Shown one piece after another: positions 40,908 through 49,896 of a DNA stretch of 64,000 bases; the first letter of the stretch is position 1; each line of letters starts with the position of its first letter. A program made the position numbers and the translations under genes. The stretch is taken from assembly GCA_047967505.1 (NCBI GenBank), contig CM106540.1; one strand, 5' to 3'. Source of the stretch: Dipteris shenzhenensis. Its lineage: Eukaryota > Polypodiophyta > Polypodiopsida > Gleicheniales. The notes below the pieces were generated by a model, which saw only the letters and a program-made list of their open reading frames with translations, had not been told where the DNA came from and searched no databases.

Positions 40908-43900
40908 ATGGCGTCACGTGACGGACAAAGTCAATCATACGCACAAGGGAAGGAGGCAATACTACGGGCAATGAGGAGTGGGAAGTCGGAGATGGAAGCC
41001 GCAGTGGATGTGATGAGGGCCGTTCCAGAGTGGGTGAACGTCCTCTTGAGCAAGGACATGGGGTACTTGCAGCGGCTCGTGTCGCGGTATGACACGGAGG
41101 GGAAAACGGCCAAGTGGCGCCGTGAATTCATGGTGGTCTTCAAGCTAGTGATGCAAGTCTATGTGAAGAAGGAATTGGAAGAGGATGCGGAGGAGTCCGG
41201 GAGCGAAACGGAAGATGAAACGTCGGATGAGTCGGAAAGCGGCTCGGAAAGCGAAAGTGAAGATGAGGATTGGGAGGAGGAAGAAAGACGCAGGTGGAGT
41301 CAGGAATGGTGGCAGGCCCAAGCAGAAAGGAGAACAGGATCTAAAACGGCGGCCAGAGAGACAAAAGGGATGGAACGTGGAAACAGGGAAGCGGAACCGT
41401 GTCGTGGGAGTGCAAGGTGCGCCCCAAGGAAAACGACCGGTAAACAGGTGATGGATCGAGAAAACGGCGCGGGAGCCGTGAGACACGAGGGAAACGGCGC
41501 GGGAGCCGTGATGAGCAAAGAGAACGGCGCAGGAGCCGTGAGGTGCATGGGAAATGGCGCGGGAGCCGAGAGGTGCATGCAGGGTGTCAAGCCCCGAGTG
41601 AACGGCGCGGGAGCCGTGAAATGTGTGGGAAACGGCGCGGAAGGCGCGAGTTGTGGAAGCAGTGACGCGAGAGTCACGTTTGGGAAAACGGGTGATGCAG
41701 AGTCCCGAGACGCTATAGGCGTGGAAAAGACCCAAGGCGCAAGAAGCGCGAAAACGGAGACCAGAGGCGCGAGAAGCGCGGTCACAGGGACGGGAAGCGC
41801 GAAAGACTTGAGTGGCGCAAAGCAAAGGATGAGCAGTGCCGTTGTACCAAAGATAGATCAAACAAACGCTCAAGGTGAGGTGGTCGGGACGAGGAGCACA
41901 CAAGGTGCAGGCCGAAGACCCAGTGACGTGGTAGGCTCGGAGAGAACTCCAAGAAACGCTCAAGGCGTACAGGTGACGAAGGAAGACGTGAAAGGCATGG
42001 CAACGGAGATGGGACGCGCGAAAGGTTTGAGTGGCGCGAAGGAAACGAAGAGCAGTGCCGTTGTAACAAAGAGAAATCAAACAAACGCTCAAGGTGAGGA
42101 GGTCGGGAGAAGGAGCACGGAAGGTGCAGGCCAAAGACCCAGTGACGGGGTAGGCCCGAAGCAAAGTCAGAAAAACGCACAAGGCGTGCCGGAGACCGAT
42201 GAAAACGTGGAAGGTGCGGGAAGGAAAAGGGAAAGTGCGCAAGGCACAAACGGAGGAAAGGGAGCGGAAGCGAAGAGAAACGGCGAACAGGTGCAGGATG
42301 GAAGCTTGGAAGATGAAGTGAGATGGCAAGTGGGAAGTTGGGATGAAGAAGAGGAACGGCACTGGGGCAAGGACAAGCGAGTGATTAGAAGCCCGTGGCA
42401 ACGCAGAGGCGTGTGCAGAAAGGATGCCGAGAGAGAAAGGGAAAACGACGATGCGCCGGAGCATCGGGTGGAGCCAAGAGACATAAAGGGAAAACGGATG
42501 GGGACAGGTGCAGGTCCAGGTAGACGCAGAGGCGTGACCCGAAAGGAAGCCTTAGGGCAGAGGATGAACCGTGACGAAGAAGAAGACGAAAGGGAAAGGA
42601 TGACATCGGCCAAGGGGATGGAAGGACGTGTGATGAGGCCAAGGCGTGAAGCAGAAACGGCGAAAAGCGAAGCGGAAACGGCGAAAGGAAAAGAGGGAAA
42701 GGCAAGGCAAGGTAGAACGGCGGGAAGGATGAGCGGATGGATGAAAAGGCTAAGGCCAGAAGCGGAAACGGCGGAAGGAAAAGAGGAGACGGCGGATGGG
42801 AAAGAAGGAAAGGAAAGGAAAGGTAGAACGGCGGGACGGATCAAGGAATGGATGAGAAGGCCACGGTTTCAAGGAGAAACGGCGGATCAAGAAGTGGCCA
42901 AGATGAGTCAAAGAGGTGGAAGGTGGATGCATAGGTGCAGGGTGAGATGTAGGCCAAGGGAGCAGGATGAGGTCAAAAAGGACCAAGACGAAGAGACGGA
43001 GAGGAGAACGGGTCTAGGTTGGGGAGCGCGAAGAAGATGCAGGACGGAAGGTCCAAGATGCAGGAACGTGCGGTGTTCAGGAGAAGAACGTGATGAGAAG
43101 AAACCGCGACGAGGTGGAAGGACTTGTGCAGAACGGGTAAGGATGAGAAGAAGAGGGTCAGGAAGAGAAGTGGTGCGAAGGGTGAAGAAAACGGCGAAAC
43201 GCACAAGTCCAGTTCTCCCAAAACATAAAATCATCTCTTGGGTGATGCGCAAATATTCAAAGTCGGCGTGGCAAGACGCATGGAAAGGATGGAAGCAGTG
43301 CGTTAATGCAATGATCCGACTGGAAGAGTCAAAGACGAGTCTAAGTATTGGCTCGCATTCTTTTCCTCCTTGTTACTTGGGCTTATTGCCTAAGCCAATG
43401 GAGATGACAGGTGCCGAAAGAAAGATCAAGCCGTTCGGGCATGTTTTACTATGGGCAGGTTGGAAGTTCTGGCCGGGTGAGCAAGTGCGTTCACTTGGAC
43501 AGGTGGCAAGTGGCAAGCTGATGCTGTGTGCGGGGTGGAAAGATTGGCCCGGCATAGCGTCGTCCCTTGATATCATGTTGGAAGCGGGGTGGAAATTTTG
43601 GCCAGGTGATGCTTGGCTTATTCATCTCGCACATGGGCTTCCAAGGCAAATCCGGCCAAGGGGGCCTCCTAATATCATGTTGCTTGCGGGGTGGAAGCAT
43701 TGGCCCGGTCCAATGTCGCGTCCCGATGTTACCTTTTTGGCGGGTTGGAAATTGTGGCCGGGGAATTTTCGCAAACGGCTAAGTTTCCATTTTGGAAAGC
43801 TATACTTGGATGCGGTGACCTCTCAAAAATGCCAAACCTTGAGGCACCGTTTTCTTTGTAAAATATGTTGTAAAATTATATCATTCTTTTCATTCTTTGC

Positions 43901-44126
43901 CCCCCCTTATGAGGAGAAGGCAAATTTTGATGCCCATGTAAAAGGCCAAAAGAGTGCGTGTGTGGCCACTCATTCGAGACGTTCTCGGATCGGGGTTAGG
44001 CTTTTGTGTGTGTGTGTGGCCACTCACTTAAGTCATCTTGGTGAGGTTAGGCTTTTGTGTATAGCCGGCAACTCTTCCCCTTTAATTGATGAGGACATCA
44101 ATTCTTTTGAACCGGGGAGAGTATAA
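40908..44126 (+). CDS. Family A protein, repeat-rich, Gag position (A5)
   Basis: 1072 residues from ATG 40908. Helical domain 11-90; acidic 91-127; RRRWSQEWWQ 128-137; NGAGAV repeats 185-245; LSGAK repeats at 301-373 and from 374; basic low-complexity centre about 480-760 with GRTAGR repeats near 603 and 639; SAWQDAWKGWKQ near 786; AGWKxWPG motifs beginning at residues 850, 875, 893, 927 and 945. The third-base choices of these motifs vary (GCA/GCG, GGT/GGG, CCG/CCC/CCA), which suggests protein-level constraint. TAA at 44124-44126 is inside the LTR start. The 3' half looks identical to A7, suggesting conversion or a shared recent source. It has no known enzyme domain, and its function is not established. 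Confidence 0.88.
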   Translation: MASRDGQSQSYAQGKEAILRAMRSGKSEMEAAVDVMRAVPEWVNVLLSKDMGYLQRLVSRYDTEGKTAKWRREFMVVFKLVMQVYVKKELEEDAEESGSETEDETSDESESGSESESEDEDWEEEERRRWSQEWWQAQAERRTGSKTAARETKGMERGNREAEPCRGSARCAPRKTTGKQVMDRENGAGAVRHEGNGAGAVMSKENGAGAVRCMGNGAGAERCMQGVKPRVNGAGAVKCVGNGAEGASCGSSDARVTFGKTGDAESRDAIGVEKTQGARSAKTETRGARSAVTGTGSAKDLSGAKQRMSSAVVPKIDQTNAQGEVVGTRSTQGAGRRPSDVVGSERTPRNAQGVQVTKEDVKGMATEMGRAKGLSGAKETKSSAVVTKRNQTNAQGEEVGRRSTEGAGQRPSDGVGPKQSQKNAQGVPETDENVEGAGRKRESAQGTNGGKGAEAKRNGEQVQDGSLEDEVRWQVGSWDEEEERHWGKDKRVIRSPWQRRGVCRKDAERERENDDAPEHRVEPRDIKGKRMGTGAGPGRRRGVTRKEALGQRMNRDEEEDERERMTSAKGMEGRVMRPRREAETAKSEAETAKGKEGKARQGRTAGRMSGWMKRLRPEAETAEGKEETADGKEGKERKGRTAGRIKEWMRRPRFQGETADQEVAKMSQRGGRWMHRCRVRCRPREQDEVKKDQDEETERRTGLGWGARRRCRTEGPRCRNVRCSGEERDEKKPRRGGRTCAERVRMRRRGSGREVVRRVKKTAKRTSPVLPKHKIISWVMRKYSKSAWQDAWKGWKQCVNAMIRLEESKTSLSIGSHSFPPCYLGLLPKPMEMTGAERKIKPFGHVLLWAGWKFWPGEQVRSLGQVASGKLMLCAGWKDWPGIASSLDIMLEAGWKFWPGDAWLIHLAHGLPRQIRPRGPPNIMLLAGWKHWPGPMSRPDVTFLAGWKLWPGNFRKRLSFHFGKLYLDAVTSQKCQTLRHRFLCKICCKIISFFSFFAPPYEEKANFDAHVKGQKSACVATHSRRSRIGVRLLCVCVATHLSHLGEVRLLCIAGNSSPLIDEDINSFEPGRV

Positions 44127-44893
44127 GAAAGTCAACTTTAGGGTTGACCTGCCGTGAGTGTTCGGACGTTTTTTGGGCGTAGGAGCCCCCACGGTGCCTA
44201 GCGGCCAGCCACTACTATATGGAGGATAGTGCTCTCTCATGCTATGTTGATTTGGGTGAGGAAAACGTCAGCGGCCGTTTATGCTCCCTCTTGCTTGTAA
44301 ATATATTCTGTTGCAATCAAGTGCGTTCTTGCGACCGTTTGGCACTCCATCTAGTACCGCTCTGCCAGTAACGTCATCATGCCATCTTGTGGGTTGTGTC
44401 CTCGTGGTGCACGTTGAAGCGCACGCACAGGAAAGCAAAACGTGGGACGGGTTGAGGGCACGTGAAAGCGAGTGGGGAACGGTGAGGGCCATTTGCATTC
44501 TCCATACCACTGTATAAACCGTGAACCGTTTGGGTACCGAACCGGGACATTGGGATTGCCCGAAGGGGTCTAACGTGCCGACCCACGTAACGGCCGTTAA
44601 CTTGGGAAAGTAAGTGGGCTGAACAGGACGTTGCGCGGAGGACGTTCCTGTGGGTCTTGGAGACCCGTGTGATTCTGCAGACCGAAGTGTGAAGCCTAAG
44701 GGCTTGCCCAGTGGGGCGTGTTGCTAAGTGGGGAAAAACGGTGGACGGCCTGGGTAGGGGTCGTGTCGGGACAAGCTGCGCATAAGGGGAATTGGTATCA
44801 GCAGAGACGTTAAGGGAGGTTGGGACTCGGAAACGGGTCCGACGTAAGGTGCTCGCATTCGGAGACTAAGTCCGGAACCGCCGGGCCCTTACA
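44122..44893 (+). repeat. A5 3' LTR
   Basis: S 44122-44210, ACTAC 44211-44215, L1 44216-44893. It starts directly after ACCGGGGAGAG, the purine tract. Confidence 0.92.
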
Positions 44894-44898
44894 ACTAC

Positions 44899-45670
44899 TA
44901 TAAGAAAGTCAACTTTAGGGTTGACCTGCCGTGAGTGATCGGACGTTTTTTGGGCGTAGGAGCCCCCACGGTGCCTAGCGGCCAGCCACTACTATATGGA
45001 GGATAGTGCTCTCTCATGCTATGTTGATTTGGGTGAGGAAAACGTCAGCGGCCGTTTATGCTCCCTCTTGCTTGTAAATATATTCTGTTGCAATCAAGTG
45101 CGTTCTTGCGACCGTTTGGCACTCCATCTAGTACCGCTCTGCCAGTAACGTCATCATGCCATCTTGTGGGTTGTGTCCTCGTGGTGCACGTTGAAGCGCA
45201 CGCACAGGAAAGCAAAACGTGGGACGGGTTGAGGGCACGTGAAAGCGAGTGGGGAACGGTGAGGGCCATTTGCATTCTCCATACCACTGTACAAACCGTG
45301 AACCGTTGGGTACCGAACCGGGACATTGGGATTGCCCGAAGGGGTCTAACGTGCCGACCCACGTAACGGCCGTTAACTTGGGAAAGGAAGTGGGCTGAAC
45401 AGGACGTTGCGCGGTGGACGTTCCTGTGGGTCTTGGAGACCCGTGTGATCCTGCAGACCAAGGTGTTGAAGCCTAAGGGCTTGCCCAGTGGGGCGTGGAG
45501 CTAAGTGGGGAAAAACGGTGGACGGCCTGGGCAGGGGTCGTGTCGGGACAAGCTGCGCATAAGGGGATTTGGTATCAGCAGAGACGTTAAGGGAGGCTGG
45601 GACTCGGAAACGGGTCCGACGTAAGGTGCTCGCATTCGGAGACTAAGTCCGAAACTACCGGGCCCTTACA
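44899..45670 (+). repeat. A6 5' LTR
   Basis: S 44899-44987, ACTAC 44988-44992, L1 44993-45670 (772 bp in all). Confidence 0.91.
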
Positions 45671-45672
45671 CT

Positions 45673-45684
45673 TGGTATCAGAGC
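45673..45684 (+). other. Primer-binding site of A6
   Basis: TGGTATCAGAGC; the base after it is C rather than A as in other copies. Confidence 0.9.
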
Positions 45685-45731
45685 CAACCTCAAGGTATCG
45701 CGAGCCTTCGAGGAGGATCCTGTATCGAGGT

Positions 45732-48700
45732 ATGGCGTCACGTGACGGACAAAGTCAATCATACGCACAAGGGAAGGAGGCAATACTACGGGCAATGAGG
45801 AGTGGGAAGTCAGAGATGGAAGCCGCAGTGGATGTGATGAGGGCCGTTCCAGAGTGGGTGAACGTCCTCCTGAGCAAGGACATGGGGTACTTGCAGCGGC
45901 TCGTGTCGCGGTATGACACGGAGGGGAAAACGGCCAAGTGGCGCCGTGAATTCATGGTGGTCTTCAAGTTGGTCATGCAACTCTATGTGAAGAAAGAGTT
46001 GGAGGATGATGCGGAGGAGTCCGGGAGCGAAACGGAGGATGAAACGTCGGATGAGTCGGAAAGCGGCTCGGAGCGGGAAAGTGAAGATGAGGACTCGGAG
46101 GAGGAAGAACGACGCAGGTGGAGTCAGGAATGGTGGCGGGCCCAAGCAGAAAGGAGAACAGGATCTAAAACGGCGGCCAGAGAGACCAAAGGGATGGAAA
46201 GCGGAAACAGGGTAGCGGAACCGTGTCGTGGGAGTGCAAGGTGCGCCCCAAGGAAAACGACCGGTAAACAGGTGATGGATCGAGAAAACGGCGCGGGAGC
46301 CGTGAGACACGAGGGAAACGGCGCAGGAGCCGTGAGGTGCAAAGAGAACGGCGCAGGAGCCGTGAGGTGCATGGGAAACGGCGCGGGAGCCGAGAGGTGC
46401 ATGCAGGGTGTGAAGCCCCGAGTGAACGGCGCGGGAGCCGTGAGATGTGTGGGAAACGGCGCGGAAGGCGCGAGATGTGGGAGCAGTGACGCGAGAGTCA
46501 CGTTTGGGAAAACGGGTGATGCAGAGTCCCGAGACGCTATAGGCGTGGAGAAGACCCAAGGCGCGAGAAGCGCGAAAACGGAGACCAGAGGCGCGAGAAG
46601 CGCGGTCACAGGGACGGGAAGCGCGAAAGACTTGAGTGGCGCGAAACAAGGGAAGAGCAGTGCCATTGTACCAAAGATAGATCATAAAAACGCTCAAGGT
46701 GAGGTGGTCGGGACGAGGAGCACACAAGGTGCAGGCCGAAGACCCAGTGACGTGGTAGGCCCGGAGAAAACTCAAAGAAACGCTCAAGGCGTGAGGATGA
46801 CCAAGGAGAACGTGAAAGGCATGGCAACGGAGATGGGACGCGCGAAAGATTTGAGTGGCGCGAAGGAAACGAAGAGCAGTGCCGTTGTAACAAGGAAAAA
46901 TCAAACAAACGCTCAAGGTGAGGAGGTCGGGAGAAGGAGCACGGAAGGTGCAGGCCAAAGACCCAGTGACGGGGTAGGCCCGAAGCAAAGTCAGAAAAAC
47001 GCACAAGGCGTGCCAGAGACCGATGAAAACGTGGAAGGTGCGGGAAGGAAAAGGGAAAGTGCGCAAGGCACAAACGGAGGAAAGGGAGCGGAAGCAATGC
47101 GAAACGGCGAACAGGTGCAGGATGGAAGCTTGGAAGGTGAAGTGAAATGGCAAGTGGAAGGTTGGGATGAAGAAGAGGAATGGCACTGGGGCAAGGTCAA
47201 GCGAGCGATCAGAAGCCCGTGGCAACGCAGAGGCGTGTGCAGAGAGGATGCCGAGAGGGAAAGGGAAAACGACGATGCGCCGGAGCATCAGGTGGAACCA
47301 AGAGACATAAAGGGAAAACGGATGTGGACAGGTGCAGGTCCAGGTAGACGCAGAGGCGTGACCCGAAGGGAAGCCTTAGGGCAGAGGATGAAGCGTGAGG
47401 AAGAAGTAGAAGAAAGGGAGAAAGTGATGGCGGCCAAGGGGATGGAAGGACGTGAGACGAGGCCAAGGCGTGAACCGCAAACGGCGAAGGATGAAGCGAA
47501 AACGGCGGATGGAAAAGGACCCAAGGCAAGGCTAGGTAGAACGGCGGGAAGGATGAGCGGATGGATGAAAAGGCTAAGGCCAGAAGCGGAAACGGCGGAA
47601 GGTAAAGATGAAACGGGCGAAGGAAAAGAGGAAACAGCGGAAGGGAAAGAAGGAAAGGCAAGGCTAGGTAGAACGGCGGGAAGGATCAAGGAAGGGATGA
47701 GAAGGCCACGGTTTCAAGGAGAAACGGCGGATGAAGAAGTGGCCAAGGTTAGTCAAAGAGGTGGAAGGTGGATGCATAGGTGCAGGGTGATAGGTAGGCC
47801 AAGGGAGCAGGATGAGGTCAAGAAGGACCAAGACGAAGAGACGGAGAGGAGAACGGGTCTAGGTTGTGGAGCACAAAGAAGATGCAGGGCAAAAGGTCCA
47901 AGGTGCAGGGAAGTGCGGCGTTCAAGAGAGGAACGTGATGAAATGAAGCCGCGACGAGGTGGAAGGACGTGTGTAGAACGGCTAAGGATGAGAAGAAGGG
48001 GGTCAGGAAGAGAAGTGGCGCGAAGGGTGAAGAAAACGGCGAAGCGCCCAAATCAAACTCTCCAAAAATGCAAGATTCTCTCGTGGGTTATGTGCAAATA
48101 TTCAAAGTCGGCGTGGCAAGACGCATGGAAAGAATGGAAGCAGTGCATTAACGCAATGATCCGACTGGAAGAGTCAAAGACGAGTCTAAGTATTGGCTCG
48201 CATTCTTTTCCTCCTTGTTACTTGGGCTTATTGCCTAAGCCAATGGAGATGACAGGTGCCGAAAGAAAGATCAAGCCGTTCGGGCATATTTTGCTTTGGG
48301 CAGGTTGGAAGTTCTGGCCGGGTGAGCAAGTGCGTTCACTTGGACAGGTGGCAAGCGGTAAGGTGATGCTGTGTGCGGGGTGGAAAGATTGGCCCGGCAT
48401 AGCGTCATTTCATGAAATCATGTTGGAAGCGGGGTGGAAATTTTGGCCAGGTGATACTTGGCTTATTCATCTCGCATGTGGGCTTCCAAGGCAAATCCGG
48501 CCAAGGGGGCCTCTTAATATCATGTTACTTGCGGGTTGGAAACATTGGCCCGGTCCAATGTCACGTCCCGATGTTACCTTTTTGGCGGGTTGGAAATTTT
48601 GGCCGGGGAATTTTCGCAAACGGCTAAGTTTCCATTGTGGAAAGCTATACTTGGATGCGGTGACCTCTCAAAAACGCCAAACCTTGAGGCACCGTTTTCT

Positions 48701-48971
48701 TTGTAAAATATGTTGTAAAAATATTTCATTCTTTACATTCTTCGCCCCCCGTTATGAGGAGAAGGCAAATTTTGATGCCCATGTAAAAGGCCAAACGAGT
48801 GCGTGTGTGGCCACTCATTCGAGACGTTCTCGGATTGAGGTTAGGCTTTTGTGTGTGTGTGTGGCCACTCACTTAAGTCACCTTGGTGAGGTTAGGCTTT
48901 TGCGTATAGCCGGCAACTCTTCCCCTTTAATTGATGAGGACATCAATTCTTTTGAACCGGGGAGAGTATAA
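45732..48971 (+). CDS. Family A protein (A6), divergent centre
   Basis: 1079 residues from ATG 45732, open to the TAA in the LTR. Same architecture as A5. The basic centre differs: an extra degenerate GKDETGEGKEE repeat, and a distinct segment (GCGAQRRCRAKGPRCREVRRS) shared with the broken A4 copy but not with A2, A3, A5 or A7. This patchwork suggests exchange between copies by template switching or conversion. All five AGWKxWPG motifs are present. Confidence 0.87.
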   Translation: MASRDGQSQSYAQGKEAILRAMRSGKSEMEAAVDVMRAVPEWVNVLLSKDMGYLQRLVSRYDTEGKTAKWRREFMVVFKLVMQLYVKKELEDDAEESGSETEDETSDESESGSERESEDEDSEEEERRRWSQEWWRAQAERRTGSKTAARETKGMESGNRVAEPCRGSARCAPRKTTGKQVMDRENGAGAVRHEGNGAGAVRCKENGAGAVRCMGNGAGAERCMQGVKPRVNGAGAVRCVGNGAEGARCGSSDARVTFGKTGDAESRDAIGVEKTQGARSAKTETRGARSAVTGTGSAKDLSGAKQGKSSAIVPKIDHKNAQGEVVGTRSTQGAGRRPSDVVGPEKTQRNAQGVRMTKENVKGMATEMGRAKDLSGAKETKSSAVVTRKNQTNAQGEEVGRRSTEGAGQRPSDGVGPKQSQKNAQGVPETDENVEGAGRKRESAQGTNGGKGAEAMRNGEQVQDGSLEGEVKWQVEGWDEEEEWHWGKVKRAIRSPWQRRGVCREDAERERENDDAPEHQVEPRDIKGKRMWTGAGPGRRRGVTRREALGQRMKREEEVEEREKVMAAKGMEGRETRPRREPQTAKDEAKTADGKGPKARLGRTAGRMSGWMKRLRPEAETAEGKDETGEGKEETAEGKEGKARLGRTAGRIKEGMRRPRFQGETADEEVAKVSQRGGRWMHRCRVIGRPREQDEVKKDQDEETERRTGLGCGAQRRCRAKGPRCREVRRSREERDEMKPRRGGRTCVERLRMRRRGSGREVARRVKKTAKRPNQTLQKCKILSWVMCKYSKSAWQDAWKEWKQCINAMIRLEESKTSLSIGSHSFPPCYLGLLPKPMEMTGAERKIKPFGHILLWAGWKFWPGEQVRSLGQVASGKVMLCAGWKDWPGIASFHEIMLEAGWKFWPGDTWLIHLACGLPRQIRPRGPLNIMLLAGWKHWPGPMSRPDVTFLAGWKFWPGNFRKRLSFHCGKLYLDAVTSQKRQTLRHRFLCKICCKNISFFTFFAPRYEEKANFDAHVKGQTSACVATHSRRSRIEVRLLCVCVATHLSHLGEVRLLRIAGNSSPLIDEDINSFEPGRV

Positions 48972-49055
48972 GAAAGTCAACTTTAGGGTTGACCTGCCGT
49001 GAGTGATCGGACGTTTTTTGGGCGTAGGAGCCCCCACGGTGCCTAGCGGCCAGCC
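48967..49055 (+). repeat. S half of A6 3' LTR
   Basis: 89 bp directly after the purine tract. ACTAC 49056-49060 follows, then A7. Confidence 0.9.
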
Positions 49056-49060
49056 ACTAC

Positions 49061-49835
49061 TATAAGAAAGTCAACTTTAGGGTTGACCTGCCGTGAGTGT
49101 TCGGACGTTTTTTGGGCGTAGGAGCCCCCACGGTGCCTAGCGGCCAGCCACTACTATATGGAGGATAGTGCTCTCTCATGCTAAGTTGAGTTGAGGATGA
49201 GGAAAACGTCAGCGGCCGTTTATGCTCCCTCTTGCTTGTAAATATTTTCTGTTGCAATCAAGTGCGTTCTTGCGACCGTTTGGCACTCCATCTAGTACCG
49301 CTCTGCCAGTAACGTCATCATGCCATCTTGTGGGTTGTGTCCTCGTGGTGCACGTTGAAGCGCACGCACAGGAAAGCAAAACGTGGGACGGGTTGAGGGC
49401 ACGTGAAAGCGAGTGGGGAACGGTGAGGGCCATTTGCATTCTCCATACCATTGTACAAACCGTGAACCGTTGGGTACCGAACCGGGACATTGGGATTGCC
49501 CGAAGGGGTCTAACGTGCCGACCCACGTAACGGCCGTTAACTGGGGAAGAAACGTGGGCTGAACAGGACGTTGCACGGAGGACGTTCCTGTGGGTCTTGG
49601 AGACCCGTTTGATTCTGCAGACCAAGGTGTGTGAAGCCTAAGGGCTTGCCCAGTGGGGCGTGGAGCTAAGTGGGGAAAAACGGTGGACGGCCTGGGTAGG
49701 GGTCGTGTCGGGACAAGCTGCGCATAAGGGGAATTTGTATCAGCAGAGACGTTAAGGGAGGCTGGGACTCGGAAACGGGTCCGACGTAAGGTGCTCGCAT
49801 TCGGAGACTAAGTCCGAAACTACCGGGCCCTTACA
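49061..49835 (+). repeat. A7 5' LTR
   Basis: S 49061-49149, ACTAC 49150-49154, L1 49155-49835 (775 bp). Confidence 0.91.
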
Positions 49836-49837
49836 CT

Positions 49838-49849
49838 TGGTATCAGAGC
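49838..49849 (+). other. Primer-binding site of A7
   Basis: TGGTATCAGAGC, CT spacer. Confidence 0.9.
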
Positions 49850-49896
49850 AAACCTCAAGGTATCGCGAGCCTTCGAGGCGGATCCTGTATCGAGGT

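Larger units (their letters stand above)
40075..44893 (+). mobile_element. A5: complete family A element
   Basis: LTRs 40075-40846 and 44122-44893, both 772 bp and alike in every diagnostic base I checked. A perfect ACTAC duplication (40070-40074 and 44894-44898) flanks it. Inserted in the S/L1 site of the A4 5' LTR. Confidence 0.93.

Noticed and set aside
41145-42464. Antisense frame of about 439 codons opposite the family A ORF, seen again in other A copies
   Set aside because: It mirrors the repeats and base bias of the sense ORF, has no known domain, and carries none of the promoter or LTR context that the sense frame has.
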